Of a stretch of DNA of 64,000 bases, positions 9,510-22,100 are shown piece by piece. Under the pieces are notes generated by a model. That model was not told the DNA's origin. It saw nothing but the letters and a program-made list of their open reading frames with translations, and did not search any database. The stretch spans positions 620,001 through 684,000 of the forward strand of contig JADJIQ010000002.1 of assembly GCA_016707005.1 (NCBI GenBank). The letters are read 5' to 3'. This DNA comes from Ignavibacteria bacterium (lineage in GTDB: Bacteria > Bacteroidota > Ignavibacteria > Kapaibacteriales > Kapaibacteriaceae). The position numbers and the translations under genes were made by a program. Each line of letters opens with the position of its first letter. Positions within the stretch are counted from its first letter, which is position 1.

Positions 9510-10907
9510 TTAGTTGTTTCGACGAGCAACTTCAAGCCAGGTAGTCGTACCAGCGTCCCATACGAACGTAATGGTATCGTTATTCTGAGGTAGGAAGTTA
9601 CCAGAGAGTTGAAACTCGTCCGGTGCTCCGCCACCATCTATGAATTCTACTCCATTCCCAGGAGCAACGGCTATTGTTCGCACAACAAGAACCTGTCCAT
9701 TAAGCACACCCACTGCTGGTGTGAATGTCACGGTTCTAGCGCCTGGTGCTCCGTTAGAAGTTAACCGTAGGTATGTCGTTCCCGCTGCAACGACCACGAC
9801 TTGATTGTCGGCGTTGACATTTACGTCTTGGACTCCAGTGGCACCACCATCTGATTGCCATTCAAGTGTAGCATCTGTTCCGGCAACAGCAGTGATCTTC
9901 AACACCTGGCCCACAGTTCCAACAGCCGTTGGCAGTGTGTAGACGTTATCGGCAGCCATGACACCTGCTCTGAACGCCGCAAAGTTTGCACCGGCCGCAG
10001 GATAGGTTGCTGTAGCGTTAGGCTCAAGGAAGATCAAACGCGATGCAGTGCTGTTCGCATTTGTGAGCAGGACATCTGCATTGTGAAAGAAAGCAGAATT
10101 GCCGGCTGTCACGGAGAAAGCCGTTAGCGTGCCAGACCAGATCATTGTGTTCCCACTATTGACCGTTAGACTTCTACCGCCAAGCACAACGCTGTTTGCA
10201 CCAACTACTGAGTGACTGTTTCCAGTCAAAACCAAACTCGCATCTCCACCCACGGTGTTTGTGGTACCGGCAATCACTCCAGATCCCGCACCTGTCACCG
10301 AATTGGTACTACCCACCAACACAAAGGATGAAGCCCCGGACACGGTGTTTGCAGTTCCATTGACAATTGTTGAATAATCGGCAGTACTCGTGTTTGTTAA
10401 GCCCCCTAACGAGAGCGAGTAGTTTCCGGAAGCCGTGTTGTTTGATCCACTGAGGATTCCTGAATACTGTCCGGTAGCCGTTTGAGCAGCAAGTGCACGT
10501 CTGCCTTGTGCATCAAATGCACCTAGGCCCGGAACTCCCTGTACGCCTGAAATGAACGGCGTTCGGCGTCGGATATTCAGAGAGGCTGCTGTCTCTTCTT
10601 CGAAGACACTTGCATTCGACAAACTTGGCGCAACGGTCCACGAAAGCGTTGCCGTGGTTCCGGCTACTGCGGAGACTTGAAGTACAGCATTCACCGCTGG
10701 AGCAGCAACGGCCGGAAGCAAGACGGTATAACTCACAAGTTGTGTCGCGGCATCTTGTGGAGCAATAAGAACTGTATTCTTCGTGCCCCCGGCAACACCC
10801 CCATCGTTGAGGATGAGATTGCGGCCGCTCAGGTCACCAAGCTGTTGTGCCTGTAAGGACATGATCGCACAAAGGAGCGTGATCGCTATGGTTAGGATAT
10901 TCCTCAT
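9510..10907 (-). CDS. Secreted protein with YadA-head-like repeats and tail-fibre-like C-terminus
   Basis: I placed the start at the ATG at 10905-10907, which forms TGATG with the upstream stop and is followed by a signal peptide (cleavage near SLQAQ). The product is 465 residues. Residues 75-95 and 315-340 contain the locus-wide motif VL.[VI][ST]AVAGT.ATL.W. Residues ~148-250 hold a run of short repeats such as SGNYSLSLGG, SGASSFVLVG and GANSVVLGG, resembling Hep_Hag/YadA head repeats of trimeric adhesins. The C-terminus (LSGNFLPQNNDTITFVWDAG, then TTWLEVARRNN) matches the style of phage tail-fibre tips. No YadA-type membrane anchor is present. A trimeric surface fibre is inferred. Confidence 0.75.
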   Translation of the reverse strand: MRNILTIAITLLCAIMSLQAQQLGDLSGRNLILNDGGVAGGTKNTVLIAPQDAATQLVSYTVLLPAVAAPAVNAVLQVSAVAGTTATLSWTVAPSLSNASVFEEETAASLNIRRRTPFISGVQGVPGLGAFDAQGRRALAAQTATGQYSGILSGSNNTASGNYSLSLGGLTNTSTADYSTIVNGTANTVSGASSFVLVGSTNSVTGAGSGVIAGTTNTVGGDASLVLTGNSHSVVGANSVVLGGRSLTVNSGNTMIWSGTLTAFSVTAGNSAFFHNADVLLTNANSTASRLIFLEPNATATYPAAGANFAAFRAGVMAADNVYTLPTAVGTVGQVLKITAVAGTDATLEWQSDGGATGVQDVNVNADNQVVVVAAGTTYLRLTSNGAPGARTVTFTPAVGVLNGQVLVVRTIAVAPGNGVEFIDGGGAPDEFQLSGNFLPQNNDTITFVWDAGTTTWLEVARRNN

Positions 10908-13162
10908 CAATTCGTCATCCGTGTTGCCTTGATATACGAACCTTGAAGGATCCGTACTTGATTGCCGGCAGTGGTAGTACCCACCTGCATTTGAAGTGTA
11001 CCATTGAGAGCACCAACAACAATCAGCCCCTTGACATGAACCGACATGTCCGTGCCAAATGCCGTTTGGTTCGTTGGGATGTCCGTTATTGCCGTTCCAC
11101 TTCCAGAGACCGAAACAGGTGCGACACTTGCTCCTCCCACTCCAAACGCACTCCATCGGATAGAGACCGTGTTTGTTGTGACAAATGCGATCTGCATATC
11201 CGCACCGGCATTGAGACCGTCGTAGGCGATCAATGCCTCAAACTCGTATACTCTTCCGGCAACGAGGTTCGCGAGAGCCAGATCTGTGACGTTGGCAAGT
11301 GGCACCGCGTTGAATGTCTGATCGGCTGTAACATATGCAAATTCAGGAGCAGGAGCAGGGGGCTCCGGGGACCACGCAAGGGTTGCCGTGGTACCAGCGA
11401 TTGACTGAATGCGAAGTGCTGCACCTGTAACCCCGAGGACTGCTGGAAGTATGTAGTCGTGTGTTGTTACAACGGCAGGTGCGGCCATAGACAACGTCCC
11501 CGACGTAGATCCTACGAACGTAAGTGATCCACTAAGTCGAGCGTTGTACATATAGGTGGTATTGAGGTTGGATGATCCAACCAGTTCCGGAGCAAGAAGC
11601 ACCGGTTGATCAGCAATCGTTGATCCGAGATATACATCACTATTGTTCTCGCTTGAAACGACGAGCGGATAGAGTGTGCCGGTTACCCCACTTGTAGAGA
11701 GTCGTCCGGCAATTCCAACGGATCCAACAGCCGCCGTGGCATTCACATCACTTCGCAAACCATAGGACGTTGCTCCCGATGCACGCGAAAAGAGCTCGGC
11801 GCCAATTCTAGTTCGCGCACCAACTGAAGTACCTACACTAACGCCAACTCCAGAACCGGTTGAATTTGGCGTTACATTCAATCCAGTAGAACTCATCGTA
11901 ACATCAATACCGGTACTTGGAGGATTGAATGTGGCCACTCCCCCGATGCGGATACCTGTTCCTGTTCCTGCCGCTGCTGTACCGATCAGTACACCTGCAT
12001 CGTCGGAGCCTGTTGCTCCGATGTTCCGGACGACCAGACCGCTCGATGTGGTAGTTGCTGTCATGTCGATATCGATCGCACGTCCGGATGCTGCCGTGAT
12101 GTTCGTAACCAGCATGCGTGAGTTTGCCAACGGTGTTAACGTACCGGAGGTGATAGATCCATCAGCGCTAACAGCAAACGGCTGATTCCCACCAGCAGCG
12201 GCATAACGGAGGAAATATCGACTACCTGCACCGGAAGGTATGTCGGCCGCATTGAAAGCTGCAACATTGTTCAATGTTCCAGATGGGGTACCCATGTGGA
12301 AGCCGAACAGATCGGTTACGGTGCCGTTACCGGGCAACTCTGCACGGAAATGATAGAGTGTGCCAACAGTATTGTTCGCAGAACTTGACGAACGTTCTGA
12401 CCAATATCCGGTAACAGTTCCGATAGTGGATGTATTTGTTGCTACCCACTGGTAATAGTCACCAACAAGGTTTGCATAGGTATGCCCGGCACCACGCTGC
12501 ATCGACTGTTGTGTCCAATTGCTATACAACGTACCAATCTGCGCCGCTCCACCCGGTCCGCCGGCTCCCCAATCAATGGAATTGATGAAGCCCCTTGTAT
12601 TATCCTGTGGAATGGCAAAACCACCAGTGTTTTGGAAATTCATTCCGACCCTAAGGGCGGAATATGACCCGTCGAGACTCGTCGGACGTGTTATATCAGT
12701 AGCTTCATTGAACTCTTGGTTCACGCGAACCCGGATCTCATTACTAGACCTCAAGATCAGATCAACTGCATCTGTCGTACCGAGGAAATTCGTTGCATCT
12801 AGTGTACCGGCATTGCCTGTTAGTAACCAATTGTTACCTGCAGACCACTGAGGCAGACCGCCCACGATCGTCAAGACCGTATTGTCTGCACCCGGTGTGA
12901 GCCAAGACAACGTTGAGGCATCCCCAGTAACACTACTACTGAGAAGCGAGCCCGTCACGCCAACATTCGATGGAAGGATCAGGTACCAAGGAGTTGCCGG
13001 AGGAACGGCCGCATTTGGCAGGAGCGATGTCCTCCCGTTCGTTGGATTGCGAAGTACAAGCGAATCGGTGAGAGTGCCTTGCGCAACAACATCGGTTGCA
13101 CCATTCACGAAGAGCACGAATGCCACCAAGAGGAGAAGACAATATCGTGAAGTTGTCATCAT
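10907..13162 (-). CDS. Secreted tail-fibre-like protein, 751 residues
   Basis: This protein has a signal peptide (cleavage near TDVVAQ) and two adjacent ATGs, the first overlapping the upstream giant gene's stop (ATGA). Residues 25-110 hold the family N-terminal domain (LVLRNPTNGRTSLLPNA, STLSWLTPG, LPQWSAG). A long Gly/Thr/Ser-rich beta region follows, with G-x-G-x-x-I-G type repeats. Near residue 600 the motif ALRIQSIAGTTATLAW recurs. The final ~130 residues (YVTADQTFNAVPLANVTDLAL, then AGRVYEFEALIAYDG) resemble a jelly-roll-like domain frequent in phage tail and capsid-decorating proteins. No sorting domain is visible. A surface fibre or adhesin role is inferred. Confidence 0.75.
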   Translation of the reverse strand: MMTTSRYCLLLLVAFVLFVNGATDVVAQGTLTDSLVLRNPTNGRTSLLPNAAVPPATPWYLILPSNVGVTGSLLSSSVTGDASTLSWLTPGADNTVLTIVGGLPQWSAGNNWLLTGNAGTLDATNFLGTTDAVDLILRSSNEIRVRVNQEFNEATDITRPTSLDGSYSALRVGMNFQNTGGFAIPQDNTRGFINSIDWGAGGPGGAAQIGTLYSNWTQQSMQRGAGHTYANLVGDYYQWVATNTSTIGTVTGYWSERSSSSANNTVGTLYHFRAELPGNGTVTDLFGFHMGTPSGTLNNVAAFNAADIPSGAGSRYFLRYAAAGGNQPFAVSADGSITSGTLTPLANSRMLVTNITAASGRAIDIDMTATTTSSGLVVRNIGATGSDDAGVLIGTAAAGTGTGIRIGGVATFNPPSTGIDVTMSSTGLNVTPNSTGSGVGVSVGTSVGARTRIGAELFSRASGATSYGLRSDVNATAAVGSVGIAGRLSTSGVTGTLYPLVVSSENNSDVYLGSTIADQPVLLAPELVGSSNLNTTYMYNARLSGSLTFVGSTSGTLSMAAPAVVTTHDYILPAVLGVTGAALRIQSIAGTTATLAWSPEPPAPAPEFAYVTADQTFNAVPLANVTDLALANLVAGRVYEFEALIAYDGLNAGADMQIAFVTTNTVSIRWSAFGVGGASVAPVSVSGSGTAITDIPTNQTAFGTDMSVHVKGLIVVGALNGTLQMQVGTTTAGNQVRILQGSYIKATRMTN

Positions 13163-16100
13163 GGATTAATGATCATCCAGTGCAGACTAAAGGTTGCGTC
13201 AACAGTTGCTGATGTTACCACCGTGATCTGATTTGCAGCAGCGTCGACATTCGTGATCATCGCATGGACAGCAGCACCGTTAGGACCGAACACTGTGACA
13301 TTGATGGTTGCACCAGCAAGAAGATCGAATGCACCGGTACTGATCACATGCGTCGCACTTGAACCAGCCGGTGTAAAGATACCTCTTCCGATTCCGAGGA
13401 TTTGAAGAGCATCAGCAGCTGATCGTCTACGGACATCGCCGGTATTATCTGCTGTAAGAACACCTTCCGCTACTACAGCGTCAGGTGAAATCGCTGCAAG
13501 TGATCCTGCACGGATGTTCTCAACACCAGGAGTACCATTAACTGCAAAGATCCCTGTTCCGGAAGGAGTGACTGTGACCGAGTTATTCACCCCACCGCTA
13601 ATGACAAGGGGCTGATTTGCTCCCCCATTTGCTGTAAAGGCAAGATCGGAAGCGTTCAAATTGACAAAGCGGTTCACAAGGAACGGGTTGTCTGTGGCCA
13701 ATACACCACCCAAACGATATGCGCCGGCAGTGAAGACAACACCTTCAAGAGCGGTTCCCGATGCTGTTGAACGCCGCACCTGATTTCCTGCGGTGATCGT
13801 CAAGAATTCGATCGGCGCTGCATCAACGGCAATGTTATTGAGCACGAGGTTATTCGTGTTCACACCTACGTCCAGTGTGATCGGATTCACGCCGCTCGCA
13901 TTGACCGTTACTGCTCCGCCAGTAGCCGTGCTTCCAATTGTTGTTGCAGCAGCTCCTGTCGTGTTGATCGTTGCTGCACCTGTGACACTTGTTGGACCGG
14001 TCATTGTGATCGTTCCGGTTCCGGCTGTTGTCATCGCCACGCCGCTGTTGGCTCCGCCTGTGACGAGCATCGTTGTGCTGGCCCCGCCGTTCGATGTGAA
14101 CGAGAGGTTTGATGCATCGATATTGACAAAGCGACTTGTCAAGAACGGATTGGCAACATTCGTTGTGCCGCCAAGACGATATGCGCCGGCCGAGAAGACA
14201 AGGCCTTCAAGGGCGGTTCCCGATGCTGTTGAACGCCGCACCTGATTTCCTGCGGTGATCGTCAAGAATTCGATCGGCGCTGCATCAACGGCAATGTTAT
14301 TGAGCACGAGGTTATTCGTGTTCACACCTACGTCCAGTGTGATCGGATTCACGCCGCTCGTATTGACCGTTACTGCTCCGCCAGTAGCCGTGCTTCCAAT
14401 TGTTGTTGCAGCAGCTCCTGTCGTGTTGATCGTCGTTGCACCCGTGACACTTGTTGGACCGGTCATCGTGATCGTGCCCGCACCGGCTGTTGTCATCGCC
14501 ACGCCGCTGTTGGCTCCGCCTGTGACGAGCATCGTTGTGCTGGCCCCGCCGTTCGATGTGAACGAGAGGTTCGAGGCATCGATGTTCACAAAGCGACTTG
14601 TCAAGAACGGATTGGCAACATTCGTTGTGCCGCCAAGACGATACGCGCCGGCCGAGAAGACAAGACCTTCAAGGGCGGTTCCGCTCATCGAAGAACGACG
14701 TACTTCATTCGTTGCGGTGATCGTCAGGATCTCCGTTGGCGCTGCATCAGCGTCAACACCACCAAGAACGATGTTGCCAGTTGTGCCGGCGTTGAGTGTC
14801 ACCGTTGTTGCGCCAACACCTGTGTTACCAAGCGTTGTGTTTGCGGTTCCGGTCGTGTTGATCGTCGTTGCACCCGTGACACTTGTTGGACCGGTCATTG
14901 TGATCGTGCCTGCACCGGCTGTGGTCATCGCTACGCCGCTGTTGGCTCCGCCCGTGACAAGCATCGTTGTGCTGGCCCCGCCGTTCGATGTGAACGAGAG
15001 GTTTGATGCATCGATATTGACAAAGCGACTTGTCAAGAACGGATTGGCAACATTCGTTGTGCCGCCAAGACGATACGCGCCGGCCGAGAAGACAAGACCT
15101 TCAAGGGCGGTTCCGCTCATCGAAGAACGACGTACTTCATTCGTGGCTGTGATCGTCAGGATCTCCGTTGGCGCAGCATCAGCGTCAACACCACCAAGAA
15201 CGATGTTGCCAGTCGTTCCGGCGTTGAGTGTCACCGTTGTTGCGCCAACACCTGTGTTGCCAAGCGTTGTGTTTGCAGTACCGGTAGTGTTGATCGTCGT
15301 TGCACCCGTGACACTTGTTGGACCGGTCATTGTGATCGTTCCGGTTCCTGCTGTTGTCATCGCCACGCCGCTGTTGGCTCCGCCTGTGACGAGCATCGTT
15401 GTGCTGGCCCCGCCGTTCGATGTGAACGAGAGGTTCGAGGCGTCGATGTTCACGAAACGGTTCGTCAGGAATGGATTGGCAACATTCGTTGTGCCGCCAA
15501 GACGATACGCGCCGGCCGAGAAGACAAGACCTTCAAGGGCGGTTCCGCTCATCGAAGAACGACGTACTTCATTCGTTGCTGTGATCGTCAGGATCTCCGT
15601 TGGCGCTGCATCAGCGTCAACACCACCAAGAACGATGTTGCCCGTTGTGCCGGCGTTGAGTGTCACCGTCGTTGCGCCAACACCTGTGTTACCAAGCGTT
15701 GAGTTGGCAGTTCCGGTCGTATTGACGTTCGTCGTACCCGTCAGACCGATCGTTCCGGTTCCGGCCGTGGTCATCGCCACGCCGCTGTTGGCTCCGCCCG
15801 TGACAAGCATCGTTGTGCTGGCCCCGCCGTTCGATGTGAACGAGAGGTTCGAGGCATCGATGTTCACAAAGCGACTTGTCAAGAACGGATTGGCAACATT
15901 CGTTGTGCCGCCAAGACGATACGCGCCGGCCGAGAAGACAAGACCTTCAAGGGCGGTTCCGCTCATCGAAGAACGACGTACTTCATTCGTTGCTGTGATC
16001 GTCAGGATCTCCGTTGGCGCTGCATCAGCGTCAACACCACCAAGAACGATGTTGCCAGTTGTGCCGGCGTTGAGTGTCACCGTTGTTGCGCCAACACCTG

Positions 16101-19100
16101 TGTTACCAAGCGTTGTGTTTGCGGTTCCGGTCGTGTTGATCGTCGTTGCACCCGTGACACTTGTTGGACCGGTCATTGTGATCGTTCCGGTTCCGGCCGT
16201 GGTCATCGCCACGCCGCTGTTGGCTCCGCCCGTGACAAGCATCGTTGTGCTGGCCCCGCCGTTCGATGTGAACGAGAGGTTCGAGGCGTCGATGTTCACA
16301 AAGCGACTTGTCAAGAACGGATTGGCAACATTCGTTGTGCCGCCAAGACGATACGCGCCGGCCGAGAAGACAAGACCTTCAAGGGCGGTTCCGCTCATCG
16401 AAGAACGACGTACTTCATTCGTTGCTGTGATCGTCAGGATCTCCGTTGGCGCTGCATCAGCGTCAACACCACCAAGAACGATGTTGCCAGTTGTGCCGGC
16501 GTTGAGTGTCACCGTTGTTGCGCCAACACCTGTGTTACCAAGCGTTGTGTTTGCGGTTCCGGTCGTGTTGATCGTCGTTGCACCCGTGACACTTGTTGGA
16601 CCGGTCATTGTGATCGTGCCTGCACCGGCTGTGGTCATCGCTACGCCGCTGTTGGCTCCGCCCGTGACAAGCATCGTTGTGCTGGCCCCGCCGTTCGATG
16701 TGAACGAGAGGTTTGATGCATCGATATTGACAAAGCGACTTGTCAAGAACGGATTGGCAACATTCGTTGTGCCGCCAAGACGATACGCGCCGGCCGAGAA
16801 GACAAGACCTTCAAGGGCGGTTCCGCTCATCGAAGAACGACGTACTTCATTCGTTGCTGTGATCGTCAGGATCTCCGTTGGCGCTGCATCAGCGTCAACA
16901 CCACCAAGAACGATGTTGCCAGTTGTGCCGGCGTTGAGTGTCACCGTTGTTGCGCCAACACCTGTGTTACCAAGCGTTGTGTTTGCAGTTCCGGTCGTAT
17001 TGACGTTCGTCGTACCCGTCACACCGATCGTTCCGGTTCCGGCCGTGGTCATCGCTACGCCGCTGTTGGCTCCGCCTGTGACGAGCATCGTTGTGCTGGC
17101 CCCACCGTTCGATGTGAACGAGAGATTCGAGGCGTCGATGTTCACGAAACGGTTCGTCAGGAACGGATTAGCAACATTCGTTGTGCCGCCAAGACGATAT
17201 GCGCCGGCCGAGAAGACAAGGCCTTCAAGGGCGGTTCCGCTCATCGAAGAACGACGTACTTCATTCGTGGCTGTGATCGTCAGGATCTCCGTTGGCGCTG
17301 CATCAGCGTCAACACCACCAAGAACGATGTTGCCAGTTGTGCCGGCGTTGAGTGTCACCGTTGTTGCGCCAACACCTGTGTTACCAAGCGTTGTGTTTGC
17401 AGTTCCGGTCGTATTGACGTTCGTCGTACCCGTCACACCGATCGTTCCGGTTCCGGCCGTGGTCATCGCTACGCCGCTGTTGGCTCCGCCTGTGACGAGC
17501 ATCGTTGTGCTGGCCCCACCGTTCGATGTGAACGAGAGGTTCGAGGCGTCGATGTTCACAAAGCGATTCGTCAGGAATGGATTCGTTGTGGCATTGATGC
17601 CGCCAAGACGATACGCGCCCGCTGTGAAGACGACACCTTCAAGAGCTGTGGTGCCAAGTGTCGAGCGGCGGACTTCATTTGTTGCTGTGATCGTCAGGAT
17701 CTCCGTTGGCGCAGCATCAGCATCTACACCGCCGAGGACAATGTTGCCTGTTGTGCCCGCATTGAGTGTCACCGTCGTTGCGCCAACACCTGTGTTACCA
17801 AGCGTTGTGTTTGCGGTGCCTGTAGTGTTGATCGTCGTAGCGCCGGTAACATCCGTAGGACCCGTCATTGTGATCGTGCCTGCACCGGCCGTTGTCATCG
17901 CCACGCCGCTGTTGGCTCCGCCAGTGACGAGCATCGTTGTGCTGGCCCCGCCGTTCGATGTGAACGAGAGGTTCGAGGCATCGATGTTCACAAAGCGATT
18001 CGTCAGGAATGGATTCGTTGTGGCATTGATGCCGCCAAGACGATACGCGCCCGCTGTGAAGACGACACCTTCGAGAGCTGTGGTGCCAAGTGTCGAACGG
18101 CGGACTTCATTCGTGGCGGTGATCGTCAGGATCTCCGTCGGCGCTGCATCAGCGTCAACACCGCCAAGAACGATGTTGCCAGTCGTTCCGGCGTTGAGTG
18201 TCACCGTCGTTGCGCCTACGCCTGTGTTACCAAGCGTTGTGTTTGCAGTTCCGGTTGTATTAACGTTCGTCGTACCCGTCAGACCGATCGTTCCGGTTCC
18301 GGCCGTGGTCATCGCCACGCCACTGTTGGCTCCGCCCGTGACAAGCATCGTTGTGCTGGCCCCGCCGTTCGATGTGAACGAGAGGTTGGAGGCATCGATA
18401 TTGACAAAGCGACTTGTCAAGAACGGATTGGCAACATTCGTTGTGCCGCCAAGACGATACGCGCCGGCCGAGAAGACAAGGCCTTCAAGAGCAGTACCTG
18501 TCAAAGTCGAGCGGCGGACTTCATTCGTGGCGGTGATCGTCAGGATCTCCGTTGGCGCAGCATCAGCATCTACACCACCAAGAACGATGTTGCCAGTCGT
18601 TCCGGCGTTGAGTGTAATCGTTGTTGCGCCTACGCCTGTGTTACCAAGCGTTGTGTTTGCGGTGCCCGTAGTGTTGATCGTCGTTGCGCCGGTAACATCC
18701 GTAGGACCCGTCATTGTGATCGTGCCTGCACCGGCTGTTGTCATCGCTACGCCGCTGTTGGCTCCGCCCGTGACAAGCATCGTTGTGCTGGCCCCGCCGT
18801 TCGATGTGAACGAGAGGTTTGATGCATCGATATTGACAAAGCGACTTGTCAAGAACGGATTGGCAACATTCGTTGTGCCGCCAAGACGATATGCGCCCGC
18901 TGTGAAGACGACACCTTCAAGAGCTGTGGTGCCAAGTGTCGAGCGGCGGACTTCATTCGTTGCTGTGATCGTCAGGATCTCCGTCGGCGCTGCATCAGCG
19001 TCAACACCACCAAGAACGATGTTGCCAGTCGTTCCGGCGTTGAGTGTCACCGTCGTTGCGCCAACACCTGTGTTACCAAGCGTTGTGTTTGCGGTGCCTG

Positions 19101-22100
19101 TGGTGTTGATCGTCGTTGCACCGGTAACATCCGTAGGACCGGTCATTGTGATCGTGCCTGCACCGGCCGTGGTCATCGCCACGCCGCTGTTGGCACCGCC
19201 CGTGACGAGCATCGTTGTGCTGGCCCCACCGTTCGATGTGAACGAGAGGTTCGAGGCGTCGATGTTCACAAAGCGATTCGTCAGGAATGGATTCGTTGTG
19301 GCATTGATGCCGCCAAGACGATACGCGCCCGCTGTGAAGACGACACCTTCAAGAGCTGTGGTGCCAAGTGTCGAGCGGCGGACTTCATTTGTTGCTGTGA
19401 TCGTCAGGATCTCCGTTGGCGCAGCATCAGCATCTACACCGCCGAGGACAATGTTGCCAGTCGTGCCGGCATTGAGTGTAATCGTTGTTGCGCCTACGCC
19501 TGTGTTACCGATCGTTGTGTTGGCAGTACCGGTTGTATTAACGTTCGTGGTACCCGTCAGACCGATCGTTCCGGTTCCTGCGGTTGTCATCGCCACACCG
19601 CTGTTGGCTCCGCCCGTGACAAGCATCGTTGTGCTGGCCCCACCGTTCGATGTGAACGAGAGGTTCGAGGCGTCGATATTGACAAAGCGACTTGTCAAGA
19701 ACGGATTGGCAACATTCGTTGTGCCGCCAAGACGATATGCGCCGGCCGAGAAGACAAGGCCTTCAAGAGCAGTTCCGCTCATCGAAGAACGACGTACTTC
19801 ATTTGTTGCTGTGATCGTCAGGATCTCCGTTGGCGCAGCATCAGCATCTACACCGCCGAGGACAATGTTGCCAGTCGTGCCGGCATTGAGTGTAATCGTT
19901 GTTGCGCCTACACCTGTGTTACCGATCGTTGTGTTGGCAGTACCGGTTGTATTAACGTTCGTCGTACCCGTCAGACCGATCGTTCCGGTTCCTGCGGTTG
20001 TCATCGCCACACCGCTGTTGGCTCCGCCCGTGACAAGCATCGTTGTGCTGGCCCCACCGTTCGATGTGAACGAGAGGTTCGAGCCGTCGATGTTCACAAA
20101 GCGACTTGTCAAGAACGGATTGGCAACATTCGTTGTGCCGCCAAGACGATATGCGCCGGCCGAGAAGACAAGGCCTTCAAGGGCGGTTCCGCTCATCGAA
20201 GAACGGCGTACCTGGTTACCAGCTGTGATCGTCAAGAATTCTGTTGGCGCTGCATCTGCATCAACACCACCCAAGACGATATCACCGGTCGTGCCGGCAT
20301 TGAGTGTCACCGTTGTTGCGCCAACACCTGTGTTACCAAGCGTTGTGTTTGCGGTGCCTGTAGTGTTGATCGTCGTAGCGCCGGTAACATCCGTAGGACC
20401 CGTCATTGTGATCGTGCCTGCACCGGCCGTTGTCATCGCCACGCCGCTGTTGGCGCCGCCCGTGACGAGCATCGTTGTGCTGGCCCCGCCGTTCGATGTG
20501 AACGAGAGGTTCGAGGCGTCGATGTTCACAAAGCGATTCGTCAGGAATGGATTCGTTGTGGCATTGATGCCGCCAAGACGATACGCGCCCGCTGTGAAGA
20601 CGACACCTTCGAGAGCTGTGGTGCCAAGTGTCGAACGGCGGACTTCATTCGTGGCGGTGATCGTCAGGATCTCCGTTGGCGCTGCATCAGCGTCTACACC
20701 ACCAAGAACGATGTTGCCTGTTGTGCCCGCATTGAGTGTCACCGTTGTTGCGCCAACGCCTGTGTTACCGATCGTTGTGTTGGCAGTACCGGTTGTATTA
20801 ACGTTTGTCGTGCCTGTAAGACCGATCGTTCCGGTTCCTGCCGTGGTCATGGCCACGCCACTGTTAGCGCCACCTGTAATCAGCATCGTTGTGCTGGCCC
20901 CACCGTTCGATGTGAACGAGAGGTTTGAAGCATCGATATTGACAAAGCGATTAACAAGGAACGGATTTTCGGTCACGAGTACACCACCAAGGCGGTAGGC
21001 GTTAGCTGTGAACGTAATACCTTCTTGCGCTCCTGGGCCAACAACAACGGAGCGGCGCACCTGATTCGACGCATTGATGGTCAAGAATTCAGCAGGAGCA
21101 CCATCACTTGCAATGTTGTTGAAGACCAAGTTGTTTGTATTGACACCAACATCTATCGTGATCGGATTAACACCACTCGAACGAAGATCTACGGCACCAC
21201 CAGTGACAACATTGCCTATTGTGGTTGTGGCTGCGCCCGTAGTGTTGATCGTGGTATTGCCTGTAACACTCGTTGGACCTGTCAGTGTGATAGAGCCGGT
21301 ACCGGCAGTAGTCATGGCAACACCACTATTGGCACCGCCCGTTAGAAGCATCGTAGTGCTTGCTCCCCCATTCGATGTGAATGAGAGATTCGAAGCATCC
21401 ATATTGATGTAGCGATTCACAAGGAATGGATTCGCTGCGTTTCCTGTGCCTCCAAGTCGATATGCTCCTGCGGAATACACGATCCCTTCAAGAGCTGAAC
21501 CAGATAACGTTGAACGTCGCACTTGACTACCCGCGGTGATGGTCAAGAACTCTGTTGGAGCGGCATCCACGTCCACACCGCCAAGAACAATGTCGCCTGT
21601 TGCACCTGCATTCAACGTCACTGTTGACGCACCTGCCCCCGCGTTGCCGATCGTCGTGTTAGCCGTACCAACGGTGTTAATAAGTGCAACTCCTTCAGCA
21701 TTGAGTGCACCTGTAAGATTAAGGCTTACGTTGTTTCCGGCCGTACCAACATCGAAGGATGAATTGTTGAGCGTGATCCGTCTGTTGGCTGCCGCCACAG
21801 GGCCGATATACAGATCTATGCTTCCCGGTGTTGCGTTGGAGGTTGAAAGATTGAGCGGGATGTTCGCCGCTGTTGGCCCAATGAAACTTGCCGCTGTTGC
21901 TGTTGCATTCCCATCAAGACGCCAGAACAGATTATCATAGTTAGCCCACGAGAGAACACCAGCTGGGGTACTCGTAAGGAAATTGTCTGTTGGATTGGTT
22001 GGATAGGCTGAAGGCCAGGTATACGTAAAGTTCGAGAGAATACCATTTGGTGCACGATGCTCAATGAGGTTCGTGTTGTTGTTCGATATAAGCTGCAACG

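Noticed and set aside
14255..20998. A 2247-codon open frame on the plus strand, antisense to the giant repeat gene
   Set aside because: It is the mirror of the 414/432-bp coding repeats: one stop-free antisense phase is copied with each unit. Its product has no signal peptide or folded-protein character, whereas the minus-strand protein has both a signal peptide and family relatives.
13628..21410. CRISPR-like regular repeats
   Set aside because: The repeats are 414/432 bp, in frame, contiguous and coding, with no short repeat plus unique spacer structure and no cas genes.
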